A stretch of DNA of 64,000 bases, taken from contig NZ_BRXS01000002.1 of NCBI RefSeq assembly GCF_030159095.1, positions 186,001-250,000 of the forward strand. Reading direction: 5' to 3'. A model generated the notes under the pieces. It did no database searches and was not told the DNA's origin. It worked only from the letters and a program-made list of their open reading frames with translations. The DNA comes from Roseisolibacter agri. GTDB taxonomy: Bacteria; Gemmatimonadota; Gemmatimonadetes; Gemmatimonadales; Gemmatimonadaceae. The position numbers and the translations under genes are program-made. Shown piece after piece: positions 1 to 7,942 of the stretch; position 1 is the first letter of the stretch, and each line of letters begins with the position of its first letter.

Positions 1-2
1 GC

Positions 3-845
3 GAGGAAGCGTGGCCGACGCAGCCGTTCTCGGCGCTCCCGCCACTGAGCCCGCATCGCATCACGCCCGACGACGCGTTCGGCGCCGACAGCGCGGACCG
101 CGCCGCGTGCCGCGCGATGCTCGCCGGCCTGCGCAACGACGGCATCTTCACGCCGCCCAGCCTGCGCGGCACGCTCGCGGTGCCGTCGAACATCGGCGGC
201 GCGCACTGGGGCGGCGTGGCCTTCGATCCCGCGCGGCAGCTGGCCGTCGTGCCCGTGAACACGATCGCGGCGGTGGTGCAGTTGATCCCGCGCGAGCGCA
301 TGGGCGATCCGCGCGAGGCGGGGTGGGAGTACGCCGCGATGCGCGGCACGCCGTACGGGATGCGTCGCAGGCTGCTGCTCTCGCCCGCGGGCGTGCCGTG
401 CACGCCGCCGCCGTTCGGCGCGCTGGTGGCCGTGAACGTCGAGACCGGGACGATCGCCTGGCGCGTCCCGCTCGGCACGCCGATCCCGATCGCGCCGTCG
501 CGCGGCGCCGGCGAGGCGACGGTGGCGCGGGCGGCGGTCGCCACCGGCGCCGCGGCGCATGCGGACACGCTGCGCGCGCGCACGCTCGGCTCCCCCAACC
601 TCGGCGGCCCGATCGTCACCGCGGGTGGGCTGGTGTTCGTGGGCGCCACGCTCGACCAGCAGCTGCGCGCGTTCGACGTCGAGACGGGGCGCGAGCTGTG
701 GCGCGCCGCGCTGCCCGCCGGTGCGAAGGCGACGCCGATGACCTACGCGGTGCGCGGACGGCAGTACGTCGCGGTGGCGGCGGGCGGCGACGGCGACGCG
801 TTCGGGAAGTCGGACGAGATCGTGGTGTTCGCGCTGCCGCGATGA
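3..845 (+). CDS. PQQ-dependent glucose/quinate-type dehydrogenase, C-terminal part (5' truncated by window edge)
   Basis: The open frame runs in from the window edge and ends at 845. It starts with the segment EEAWPTQPF...PLSPHRITPDD, then IFTPPSLRGTL, NIGGAHWGGVAFDP, NVETGTIAWRVPLG and GGLVFVGATLDQQLRAFDVETGRELW (quoted in pieces). These are hallmarks of the last propeller blades of quinoprotein alcohol/glucose dehydrogenases, which oxidise sugars or alcohols in the periplasm and pass electrons to ubiquinone. About 280 residues are visible; full-length relatives are about 600-800, so most of the protein lies upstream. The internal ATG at 117 is not the start, because homologous sequence continues upstream of it. 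It converges on the response regulator gene, with a long hairpin between them. Confidence 0.88.
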   Translation, partial: EEAWPTQPFSALPPLSPHRITPDDAFGADSADRAACRAMLAGLRNDGIFTPPSLRGTLAVPSNIGGAHWGGVAFDPARQLAVVPVNTIAAVVQLIPRERMGDPREAGWEYAAMRGTPYGMRRRLLLSPAGVPCTPPPFGALVAVNVETGTIAWRVPLGTPIPIAPSRGAGEATVARAAVATGAAAHADTLRARTLGSPNLGGPIVTAGGLVFVGATLDQQLRAFDVETGRELWRAALPAGAKATPMTYAVRGRQYVAVAAGGDGDAFGKSDEIVVFALPR

Positions 846-875
846 TCGCAGAACGGCGCGCCCGACCCTGAACTG

Positions 876-1018
876 CGAACTGCATTAGACAGGATTGGAC
901 GGATTGGACGGACAAGAGCCGGATTACGCTCCGCGTGGTGCATGGGCCGTCGCCGCCACACAGGAAGTAATCCGATCTTGTCCGTCGAATCCGTTGTAAT
1001 CTTGTCCAATGCAGTTCG
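876..1018. repeat. Long imperfect inverted repeat (hairpin element A)
   Basis: Two arms of about 52 nt (from 876 and ending at 1018) are near reverse complements: the left arm reads CGAACTGCATTAGACAGGAT and onward, and the right arm ends CTTGTCCAATGCAGTTCG. The unpaired centre holds ATGGGC and CGTCGCCGCCACAC. The same central motif and arm ends occur in the hairpin at 57629-57784, so this is a repeat family, not a simple terminator. It lies between two convergent genes and could also stop transcription from both. Confidence 0.85.
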
Positions 1019-1034
1019 GGCCCCGCGCGCGGAG

Positions 1035-1799
1035 CTACCCGAGCTCGAACGCCCCCGCCTGCTCCGCGCGGAAGCGGCGGCTCCAGAGCAGCGCCGAGCC
1101 GTCGCGCAGCACGATGCGGTAGTCGCCGTGCGACCAGGGCTGCAGCTCGCGGATCGCATCCAGCCGCACCACGTCCGAGCGGTTGACGCGGAGGAAGCGC
1201 GCCGGATCCAGGCGCGCCGCCAGCTCGCCGATCGTGCCGCGCACGCGGAACGTTCCCGTCGCCGTGTGCAGCGCGACGTAGTTGCGCTCGGCGCGCGCCA
1301 GCTCGACGTCTTCGACGGACAGCAGTCGCGCCCCCTGCGCGTCCTGCACGAGGAGGTGGCGGAGCACCGGCGCCGGCGGCGCATCGAGTGCCTGCAGCCG
1401 CGCCGCGCGCTCCGCCTCCGCCGCCGGCGTGCGCGGACGCGACCGCACCCGGTCGATCGCCTCACGCAGCCGCTCCGCCGTCACGGGCTTGAGCAGGTAG
1501 TCGAGCGCGCGCACCTCGAAGGCGCGCAGCGCGTGCTCGTCGTGCGCGGTGACGAAGACGACCGGCGGCATCGCCCCCACGCCGACGGCGGCCACGACGC
1601 CGAAGCCGTCGAGCACGGGCATCTGCACGTCGAGCAGCACCAGGTCCGGCGTCAGCGCGCCGATGCGCTCCACCGCCTCGGCGCCCGTCTCCGCCTCGCC
1701 GGCCAGCGCGACGTCCGGCATCGCCGAGAGGAGCCGCGCGAGCTTGCGGCGCGCGGGCGCCTCGTCGTCGACGACCAGCACGCGCAGCGGCTCGCTCAT
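1035..1799 (-). CDS. LytTR-family response regulator
   Basis: 254 residues. The N-terminal receiver domain has the acidic pair near D11/D12, phospho-acceptor D57 in DLVLLDVQMP and conserved K104 in DYLLKPV. The C-terminal third (about 150-254) is a LytTR DNA-binding domain (VELARAERNYVALHT, RVRGTIGELAARLD, FLRVNRSDVVRLD). Its ATG overlaps the stop of the upstream sensor kinase by 4 bp (ATGA), so the two are translated together and form a two-component system. Related LytS/LytTR pairs respond to envelope or metabolite cues; the signal here is unknown. Confidence 0.93.
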   Translation of the reverse strand: MSEPLRVLVVDDEAPARRKLARLLSAMPDVALAGEAETGAEAVERIGALTPDLVLLDVQMPVLDGFGVVAAVGVGAMPPVVFVTAHDEHALRAFEVRALDYLLKPVTAERLREAIDRVRSRPRTPAAEAERAARLQALDAPPAPVLRHLLVQDAQGARLLSVEDVELARAERNYVALHTATGTFRVRGTIGELAARLDPARFLRVNRSDVVRLDAIRELQPWSHGDYRIVLRDGSALLWSRRFRAEQAGAFELG

Positions 1800-2956
1800 G
1801 CGACGGCCACCGCCTCCATCGGCGCGACGACCGCTGGCGCCTCGCGCGCCGGGATGCGCACCACGACCTCGAAGCCGCCGTCGCGCGCGTCGCCCGCGCG
1901 CAGCGTGTGCGCGGCGCCGTAGAGCAGCTGCAGCCGGCGCGCGGTGGCCGCGAGCCCCGTCCCCGACGCCAGCGCGTCGCGTCCCGGCGCGAGCCCCGGT
2001 CCGTCGTCGTGCACGCGCAGCTCCAGCTGGTCGTCGATGCGCGTGACATCGATGCGCACCACGCCGCGCCCCGTCGTCGCCACGCCGCCGTGCCGCACCG
2101 CGTTCTCCACCAGTGGCTGCAGGAGCATCGACGGGACGAGGCACGCCGATGCGGCGGGCGACGCGTCCACGTGCACCGTCAGCCGGTCGCCGAAGCGCGC
2201 GTGCATCAGCCCCAGGTATTGCTCCAGCAGCGCCAGCTCGTCGCGCAGCGGGACCTCGTGCGCGTGCGTCGTGCGCAGCGAGGTGCGCAGCAGCTCCGAC
2301 AGGCGGCCGAGGAGGGCGTCGGCGGCCGCCGGGTCGTCGTACATCGTGGACGAGATCGTGTTGAGCGCGTTGAAGAGGAAGTGCGGCTGCAGCTGCAGGC
2401 GCAGCGCGCGCAGCTCGGCCTCCAGCAGGCTGCGCTCCAGCGCCGCGGCGCGCCGCTCGCGCGCGCGGCCGGCCAGCAGGTGGTCCGCGAGCGCGAGGAA
2501 GGCGAGCAGCACCGCGACCGGCAGCACGTCGTTGGCGCCCTCGTACGCGTAGCGCGCGAAGGTGAAGCGCGGCGCGTAGCCGTCGAAGCCGAACGCCGGC
2601 GCCAGCGCGCCGCGCACGAGCATCATCCCCGTCGTGTGCAGCGTGCTGATGACGACGAACGCGGTGCCGTGCACCAGCAGCGGGCGCCACCAGCGGCGCT
2701 GCACGATGGGCACGCGCTGCGCGAGCCGCACCGCGAGGACGATGAGCGGGATCGCCACCCCGATCCCCGTCAGCTCCTCGAACACGCGCTCCGGGATCTC
2801 GCCGGAGTTCCGCTCGGCCAGGTCCTGGAAGATCTGGTACGCGAGCCGCAGCAGGAGCAGCAGCGCCAGTCCGATCCCCACGCCCGCCCACAGCCACGGG
2901 CCGCGCAGCTGGCTGCGCGGCGGCGTCTCGGACGACGGTGTGGGCGGCGCGTGCAT
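1796..2956 (-). CDS. LytS-type membrane sensor histidine kinase
   Basis: 386 residues from the ATG at 2956. Four hydrophobic segments (about 20-38, 65-80, 93-112 and 143-162) form a membrane sensor without a recognisable extra domain. The His_kinase motif QLQPHFLFNALNTISS follows (phosphorylated H192), then a HATPase with VENAVRHG and DDGPGLAPG. This is the PF06580 class that pairs with LytTR regulators, and the partner lies directly downstream with a 4 bp overlap. Confidence 0.92.
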   Translation of the reverse strand: MHAPPTPSSETPPRSQLRGPWLWAGVGIGLALLLLLRLAYQIFQDLAERNSGEIPERVFEELTGIGVAIPLIVLAVRLAQRVPIVQRRWWRPLLVHGTAFVVISTLHTTGMMLVRGALAPAFGFDGYAPRFTFARYAYEGANDVLPVAVLLAFLALADHLLAGRARERRAAALERSLLEAELRALRLQLQPHFLFNALNTISSTMYDDPAAADALLGRLSELLRTSLRTTHAHEVPLRDELALLEQYLGLMHARFGDRLTVHVDASPAASACLVPSMLLQPLVENAVRHGGVATTGRGVVRIDVTRIDDQLELRVHDDGPGLAPGRDALASGTGLAATARRLQLLYGAAHTLRAGDARDGGFEVVVRIPAREAPAVVAPMEAVAVA

Positions 2957-3033
2957 GCTCCATTCTACCGCGCCGCGGCCGTCGCGCGCGTGCGCCCGGG
3001 ACGAGCGGGAGCGGGGCGGGACGAACGGGCGGA

Positions 3034-3783
3034 CTAGACGCGCCCGACGAGGATCGACAGCGGGAACCGAATCGTACGTCGGGCGGCCGAGCCCCACGCG
3101 GCGGTGAGCGGCGCCTCGATGTCGGCGACCGGATCGCGCCCGTGGTCCGCGCTCCAGCGCCGCACCGCGGACCAGGTGCGCAGGTAGTCGAGCAGCGCCT
3201 CGCGCGTCCAGCGCACGGTCATCGGCGGCGCGTCGAACGCGATGCGCGCGAAGGGGAACGGGAGCGTCGCGTAGCCGCTGTCCACCAACGCGCGCTCGGG
3301 CGGCCACCACGGGCCGACGGTCGCGTCGAGCGCGTCGACCACCGCCTCGACCGCCGGCGCGGCGCGCAGGCGCGCGTACGTCCACGCGGCGACGACGGCA
3401 CGCGGGCGCAGCACGCGACGCGCCTCGTCCCAGAAGCGCGGCACGTCGAACCAGTGCAGCGCCTGCGCGACGGTCACGAGGTCGCACGACGCGTCCGCGA
3501 GCCCCGACGACTCGGCCAGCGCGACGGCGTACGTCACGCGCGGGTGGCGCACGGCGCTGGCGATCTGCGGCGCGCTGGGATCCGTCGCGACGACGCGGTC
3601 GAAGTGCCGCGCCAGCGCGACCGCCGCCTGCCCGCTGCCGGTGCCCGCGTCCCACGCCAGACGGTGCGCGGGCGCCAGCGCCGCCAGCCCCGCGAAGAGC
3701 GCGCGCGGGTAGGTGGGGCGGGCGCGGGCGTAGGCGGGGGCGTGCCCGGAAAAGTGGTCCCGGAACGATGGGGCGGAGGACAT
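3034..3783 (-). CDS. Class I SAM-dependent methyltransferase
   Basis: 249 residues from an ATG at 3783. Motif I is AWDAGTGSGQAAVALA, followed by VVATDPS (acidic loop) and VAQALHWFD. The pattern FRDHFSGHAPAYARARPTYP at the N-terminus and VTVAQALHWFDVPRFWDEA are typical of the methyltransferase_11 group that includes yeast Crg1/trans-aconitate methyltransferase-like proteins. The substrate cannot be read from sequence. The start codon lies inside the left arm of hairpin B, which may affect its translation. Confidence 0.88.
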   Translation of the reverse strand: MSSAPSFRDHFSGHAPAYARARPTYPRALFAGLAALAPAHRLAWDAGTGSGQAAVALARHFDRVVATDPSAPQIASAVRHPRVTYAVALAESSGLADASCDLVTVAQALHWFDVPRFWDEARRVLRPRAVVAAWTYARLRAAPAVEAVVDALDATVGPWWPPERALVDSGYATLPFPFARIAFDAPPMTVRWTREALLDYLRTWSAVRRWSADHGRDPVADIEAPLTAAWGSAARRTIRFPLSILVGRV

Positions 3784-3938
3784 TGGAACGGAGAACGATG
3801 AGGCGGAAGACGATAGGGCGTGAAACGAGAACGCGGAACCTCGAAGCTTGAAGCGTCGAGCCAGAAGGGGCCGCCCGACCGTCTCACGCTTCATCGTCCT
3901 CCGCCGTTCCGTTCTCCGCCGTATCGTCCTCCGCTTCA
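3769..3938. repeat. Long imperfect inverted repeat (hairpin element B)
   Basis: Arms of about 59 nt (3769-3827 and 3880-3938) match at roughly three quarters of positions when one is reverse-complemented, for example GCGGAGGAC...GAGAACG on the left against CGTTCTCCGCCGTATCGTCC on the right. The repeat also contains direct sub-repeats of CGTCCTCCGCC type. It overlaps the start of the methyltransferase and the stop of the next gene upstream, both on the minus strand. Its sequence differs from hairpins A and C, so only the architecture is shared. Confidence 0.75.
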
Positions 3939-4439
3939 GCGATCCTGCACGCGGTGATCAGCCCTCTGGAAGGCGAGGAACTCCCGCACCGCCCGTCTCG
4001 CTTCGGCGTCGGTCGTCGTGATCCGGATCTCCCCGCCGCCCGGCAGGTCGCGGACCGTGTACGCGATCGCGGCGCGGTGCACGGCCATCGTCGCGGTGCC
4101 CGGCACGTCGCGGCCGTGGACGAAGCCCGGCGTGGTGAAGTCGCCGCGCCCGAACGCCGCCGCCACGTCGCGCAGGTGCGCGCGGATCGTGCGCGTGCCG
4201 GCGGTGTCGGCCGGGTCTCGCTGCAGGACGATGCGGCCGCCGTCGGCGAGGTCGTCGAAGCGATGCGCGGAGGTGTACTGGTCGACGCCCATCGCCTGCT
4301 TGCCGCGCGCCTGCACGGCGGCGAAGCTCGTGTCGTGCGCGGCAGGGTGGTGCGATGGGTCGTGCGTGTGCTGGGCGCCGGCGGGCAGCGCGGTGCCCGC
4401 GAGCAGCGTGATGATGACGACGAGCGTGGAGCGCGACAT
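3936..4439 (-). CDS. Exported conserved hypothetical protein
   Basis: 167 residues. The N-terminus is a signal peptide (STLVVIITLLAGTALPAGAQ, cleavage after AGA-Q) followed by a His-rich stretch HTHDPSHHPAAHD. The mature part has GKQAMGVDQYTSAHRFDDL, GGRIVLQRD, FVHGRDVPGT and EIRITTTDAEA, a pattern I recognise as a recurrent exported family of unknown function. The His-rich start might bind metal, but that is speculation. It is divergent from the Crp/Fnr gene with only 55 bp between them, so the regulator could control it. Confidence 0.75.
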   Translation of the reverse strand: MSRSTLVVIITLLAGTALPAGAQHTHDPSHHPAAHDTSFAAVQARGKQAMGVDQYTSAHRFDDLADGGRIVLQRDPADTAGTRTIRAHLRDVAAAFGRGDFTTPGFVHGRDVPGTATMAVHRAAIAYTVRDLPGGGEIRITTTDAEARRAVREFLAFQRADHRVQDR

Positions 4440-4494
4440 GGCGGATCTCCGGGGTGACGGTGGAAGCTGGGCCGGGCGGCCGGGGACACGCTAG

Positions 4495-5205
4495 GTGCCC
4501 CGCGGTCGCCCGGCAGGGACCGAAGTCCCTCGACCCGTCGTGCCGCCCGGCTGGCTGACGTCGCTGCCGCCGCGCGCGCGCGACGCGCTGCTGGCGGGCG
4601 CCGTAGAGCGCCGATTCGCCGCGGACCAGGTGCTCTTCCTCGCCGGCGCGCCGGCGCGCGCGATGTACGTCGTGCTCGAGGGGCGCGTGCGCGTGCTGCG
4701 CGCGGGGGCCGGCCGCGCGCACGTCCTGCACGTCGAGGGGCCCGGCGGCACGCTCGGCGAGGTGCCGGTGTTCGAGGGGCTGGACGGTGCGGCGCCGGGC
4801 TATCCCGCCACCGCCGTCGCGGCCGAGCCGACGCGCTGCCTGCTGCTGACGCGTGCGGCGGTGCGGGCGGCCGTGCGCGCCGATCCCGACGTCGCGCTGG
4901 CGCTGCTCGCGCGGCTCGCGGGCCGCGTGCGGCATCTCGTGGAGCGCGCCGACGCGCGCGTGGGCCGCGGCACGCGCGCCCGCCTGGCCGCGCTGCTGCT
5001 GGCGCGGCACGCCGCCGCGCGCGGCCGCGCCTTCGCGCTCGCGCGCACGCAGCAGGAGGCGGCCGAGGAGCTGGGAACCGTGCGCGAGCTCGTGGTGCGC
5101 GGCTTACGCGCGCTGCGCGCCGCCGGCGCGATCCGCGCGGCCGGCGGCGGGCGCTACGTCGTGGTCGACGAGGCGGCGCTGCGCGAGATCGCCGTCAACG
5201 GGTGA
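4495..5205 (+). CDS. Crp/Fnr-family transcriptional regulator
   Basis: 236 residues from a GTG. A cyclic-nucleotide-binding beta-roll (about 35-130: VLFLAGAPARAMYVVLEGRVRVLRAG, GGTLGEVPVFEG) is followed by the dimer helix and a Crp-type winged helix (about 160-225: RTQQEAAEELGTVRELVVRGLRALRAAGAI). No Cys cluster of the Fnr type is visible, so oxygen sensing by an Fe-S cluster is unlikely. Its 3' end overlaps the convergent beta-barrel gene by 11 bp. Confidence 0.9.
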   Translation: MPRGRPAGTEVPRPVVPPGWLTSLPPRARDALLAGAVERRFAADQVLFLAGAPARAMYVVLEGRVRVLRAGAGRAHVLHVEGPGGTLGEVPVFEGLDGAAPGYPATAVAAEPTRCLLLTRAAVRAAVRADPDVALALLARLAGRVRHLVERADARVGRGTRARLAALLLARHAAARGRAFALARTQQEAAEELGTVRELVVRGLRALRAAGAIRAAGGGRYVVVDEAALREIAVNG

Positions 5206-5836
5206 AGCGGAGCCCGACGTCGAGCGCGACGTTGTGGCGCGTGTCGCCCCGGAAGGTCATGAGGTCGCGCACGGCGCCCTGCACGGCGATCCCCGGCACC
5301 AGCGCCACGCGCAGCCCGGCGGCCGGCGCCAGCGTCTCGGTGGTGTTGCTGCGCTCCGTGAGCGGGGAGCGCAGGCGCGTGGCGCTGGCGCTCGTGCCCG
5401 GGCGCGTGCTCGCGCGCGCATCGGACGAGACGGTCGTGCGCAGCATGCCGCCGCCGAGCGAGAGGAAGGGCGTCAGGCGGCCGGCGATCGGCGTCAGCAC
5501 CGGCTGCAGGTCGACGACGGCGCCCAGGTGCAGCGTCGAGAAGCCGAGCGACTGCTCCGGCGTGTGGGACGCCACCAGGCCGATCGACGCGTGGTCGGCG
5601 AGCCACGACGAGCCGGCGTCGTCCGGGCGCGTCGCGCTCCACATCAGGCGCCCGCCGATGCCGTCGGCGGCGATGTGGCCGCCGTTCGCGTCCAGGCGCA
5701 GGCGCGTGTAGAAGCCGTCGACGGCGGGCTGGCGCACCTGCCAGGGCATCCGCGTCGTCTGGGCGGCGAGCAGGTCCGGGGTGGCGCCGAGCATCACGCC
5801 CAGCGCCCCGACGAGCAGCATGCGGGAACGGCGCAT
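5195..5836 (-). CDS. Outer-membrane beta-barrel-like protein
   Basis: 213 residues with a signal peptide (MLLVGALGVMLGATPDLLAA, cleavage before QTT). The rest alternates polar and hydrophobic residues in short strands (FYTRLRLDAN, LGFSTLHLGAVVDLQP, NVALDVGLRFTR) and ends in an aromatic-containing strand, as in small outer-membrane barrels. It is not assigned to a named family. It converges with the Crp/Fnr gene. Confidence 0.65.
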   Translation of the reverse strand: MRRSRMLLVGALGVMLGATPDLLAAQTTRMPWQVRQPAVDGFYTRLRLDANGGHIAADGIGGRLMWSATRPDDAGSSWLADHASIGLVASHTPEQSLGFSTLHLGAVVDLQPVLTPIAGRLTPFLSLGGGMLRTTVSSDARASTRPGTSASATRLRSPLTERSNTTETLAPAAGLRVALVPGIAVQGAVRDLMTFRGDTRHNVALDVGLRFTR

Positions 5837-6017
5837 GGTGTCCTCCGTGGTCGCGAGGTGAGATGAGTGCCGGACCTCCGTGCCCGGCGGCCGACGCGAG
5901 CGGCAACGCACGTGCCCTCCCACGCCGGTCACCGTGACAGCCGCGCGACGGCGCGCGTGTCGCCGTGACCGACCGCCGTCGGCCAGATTTGCCACGCTGA
6001 CCGACGGCGATGCAGCC

Positions 6018-7232
6018 TCAGCCGCCGCGCTCCTGCATGCGCTCCTGCATGCGCTCTTGCATGCGCTCCTGCGCCAGCAGCCGCGCCTTCCGCTCCGCGC
6101 CCCAGCGGTAGCCGCCGGTGGCGCCGTCGCCGCGCACCACGCGGTGGCAGGGGAGCACGAGCGCGACGCGGTTCGCCGCGCACGCCGACGCCACGGCGCG
6201 CACCGCGTTCGGCGCGCCGATCTCCTGCGCCAGCGCCGCGTACGTGCGCGTCGCGCCGTAGGGGATCGCGCGCAGCGCGCGCCACACGCGCTGCTGGAAC
6301 TCCGTGCCCGAGAGGTCCACCGGGAGCGCCTGCAGCGCCGCGTCGCCCGCGGCGTCGCCCTCCACCCACCACGCGATCGCCCGCGCGTAGGGCGCGACCT
6401 CGGGTGCGCCCTCGGCGGGTGGATCGTCGGTGTCGCGCGTCAGCGTCGCGGCCGGCAGCTCGTCGCGCAGCCACTCCGTGAGCGCCGCGTCGTCGTCGCC
6501 GAGCGCCACCGCGCACACGCCGCGCGACGTGGCCGCGACCAGCAGGAGGCCGAGTCGCGTCGGCTCGATCGCGTAGGCCACCCGCTCGCCGCGGCCGCCG
6601 CGGCGCCACGCCGAGGGGCTCATGCCGAGCGCGCGGCCGGCGTGCGCGTAGACGCCGCTGCTGGCGGCGAAGCCCGCCTCGAACGTCGCGCGGCTGACCG
6701 TGTCGCCGGCGCGCAGCCGCTCCTTGAGTCGCGCGAGGCGCTGCGCGTCGCGGTACGCGCGCGGCGACAGGCCGACGACGCGCGTGAAGGTGCGCTGCAG
6801 ATGCGCGGCGCTCATGCCCACCGCCGCCGCCAGCTCGGCCAGCGGCAGCGGCGCGTCGCCGTGCGTGGCGAGGTGCGCGTCGATGTGGGCGCGTGCGCGC
6901 GTGATCGCGGCCGGCTCGGTCTCGGGCGGCGCGTCGGGGCGGCAGCGCTTGCACGCGCGGAAGCCTGCAGCCACGGCCGACGCCGTGTCGGCGAAGAAGG
7001 CGACGTTCTCGCGGCGCGGGCGGCGCGACGCGCACGACGGCCGGCAGTACACGCCGGTGGTGCGCACGCCGTAGACGAAGCGGCCGTCGGCGGCGCGGTC
7101 GCGCGCGACGAGCGCGGCCCACGCGCGCTCGTCGTCGAGCGCGGCGCTGGTCGGAGTCGTGTGCGGAGCGACGTGTGGAGCGGGACGGGTGGCGCGCGGT
7201 GCGAACACGGTGGGGCGGGCGAGCGCGAGCAT
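6018..7232 (-). CDS. ada: Bifunctional Ada: alkylation-response regulator and O6-alkylguanine-DNA methyltransferase
   Basis: 404 residues from the ATG at 7232. All three parts are present: the Zn-binding N-Ada domain with TTGVYCRPSC and CKRC (Cys ligands, one being the methylphosphotriester acceptor), an AraC-type HTH (PLAELAAAVGMSAAHLQRTF), and the C-terminal methyltransferase with the PCHR acceptor motif. Methylation of N-Ada normally turns the protein into an activator of its own gene. The C-terminus is extended by a QERM repeat encoded by a 12-bp tandem repeat. A MET-rich start region upstream was not chosen because homology begins near residue 40. Confidence 0.95.
   Translation of the reverse strand: MLALARPTVFAPRATRPAPHVAPHTTPTSAALDDERAWAALVARDRAADGRFVYGVRTTGVYCRPSCASRRPRRENVAFFADTASAVAAGFRACKRCRPDAPPETEPAAITRARAHIDAHLATHGDAPLPLAELAAAVGMSAAHLQRTFTRVVGLSPRAYRDAQRLARLKERLRAGDTVSRATFEAGFAASSGVYAHAGRALGMSPSAWRRGGRGERVAYAIEPTRLGLLLVAATSRGVCAVALGDDDAALTEWLRDELPAATLTRDTDDPPAEGAPEVAPYARAIAWWVEGDAAGDAALQALPVDLSGTEFQQRVWRALRAIPYGATRTYAALAQEIGAPNAVRAVASACAANRVALVLPCHRVVRGDGATGGYRWGAERKARLLAQERMQERMQERMQERGG
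6027..6074. repeat. Four tandem 12-bp repeats at the 3' end of ada
   Basis: The unit GCGCTCCTGCAT occurs three times (one with a C-to-T change), followed by a fourth, diverged copy. On the coding strand it gives the in-frame QERM repeats at the C-terminus of Ada. The 12-bp unit keeps the frame whatever the copy number. Confidence 0.9.
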
Positions 7233-7573
7233 GCGATGGCTCCTGCGATCGGATCGAACATGGGCGGTCACGCGGGACACGGGAAGGATCGTGTGACCCG
7301 ACGCACCGCGCGTCGCGGTTCATGCGCGCTAATTCGAGGGGCGTCGGTCGTCGCCCGCGAGGATGTGTGTCGCCGAGTGACCGTGGTCACGCGAGCTGGC
7401 GCCGACCGCGCGCGACTTGCAGGCGCAGCGCGCCGGCCCATCGAGGGCCGCGCAGGCCCGCGCTCCGTGCGCGGGCTCAGGGCGGGTCCGTGCGTGTGCG
7501 GCGTGTGTGCATCTGCCGCGCGTGCTCACGACGGACGTCGCCACGTCTCACGATCGTTCCTTTCGGAGGTCGC
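7233..7573. promoter_or_regulatory. Divergent intergenic region with inverted repeats
   Basis: This 341-bp gap separates the divergent ada and Ala/Lys-rich genes. It contains GGTCAC...GTGACC arms at 7266-7298 and a tight inverted repeat GTGACCGTGGTCAC at 7377-7390 (arms GTGACC/GGTCAC, 2-nt centre), which looks like an operator. A good ribosome-binding site (CGGAGG) precedes the ATG at 7574. No gene is credible in the gap. Confidence 0.45.
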
Positions 7574-7942
7574 ATGAAGAAGCTCGCCCTCGCCGCCGCA
7601 CTGATCGCGGCGCCCGCGTTCGCCGGCGCGCAGTCGCCCGCCACGCCCGCTCCCGCGCCCGTTCAGCCGACGACGACCGCACCCGCGGCGAAGCCCGCGG
7701 CCACGCCCGCCGACACGCTGAAGGCCGACACGCTGAAGGCCGAGGCGAAGCCCGCGGTCGTGCGCGACTCCGCGTCCGGCACGGTGGAGGTGAAGCCCGC
7801 GACCGACAGCGCGGCCGCCGCGAAGCCGGCCGAGTCGAAGCCCGCCGAGGCGAAGGTCGAGGCGAAGCCGGATGCGACCAAGCCGGCCGCGAAGCCGGAG
7901 CCGAAGGCCGAGCCGAAGCCCGCGACGCCGCCGACGCGCTAA
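7574..7942 (+). CDS. Exported Ala/Lys/Pro-rich low-complexity protein
   Basis: 122 residues with a clear signal peptide (KKLALAAALIAAPAFAGAQ) and then a disordered chain of AKPAA, DTLKA and EAKP repeats. Such tails are common in periplasmic or cell-wall-associated proteins, but I cannot assign a function. It has a strong ribosome-binding site and its end overlaps the convergent norD-like gene by 4 bp. Confidence 0.7.
   Translation: MKKLALAAALIAAPAFAGAQSPATPAPAPVQPTTTAPAAKPAATPADTLKADTLKAEAKPAVVRDSASGTVEVKPATDSAAAAKPAESKPAEAKVEAKPDATKPAAKPEPKAEPKPATPPTR

Noticed and set aside
1796-3655. Long minus-strand frame extending the sensor kinase upstream to 3655
   Set aside because: The upstream part is the shadow of the methyltransferase gene in another frame; kinase homology starts at 2956.
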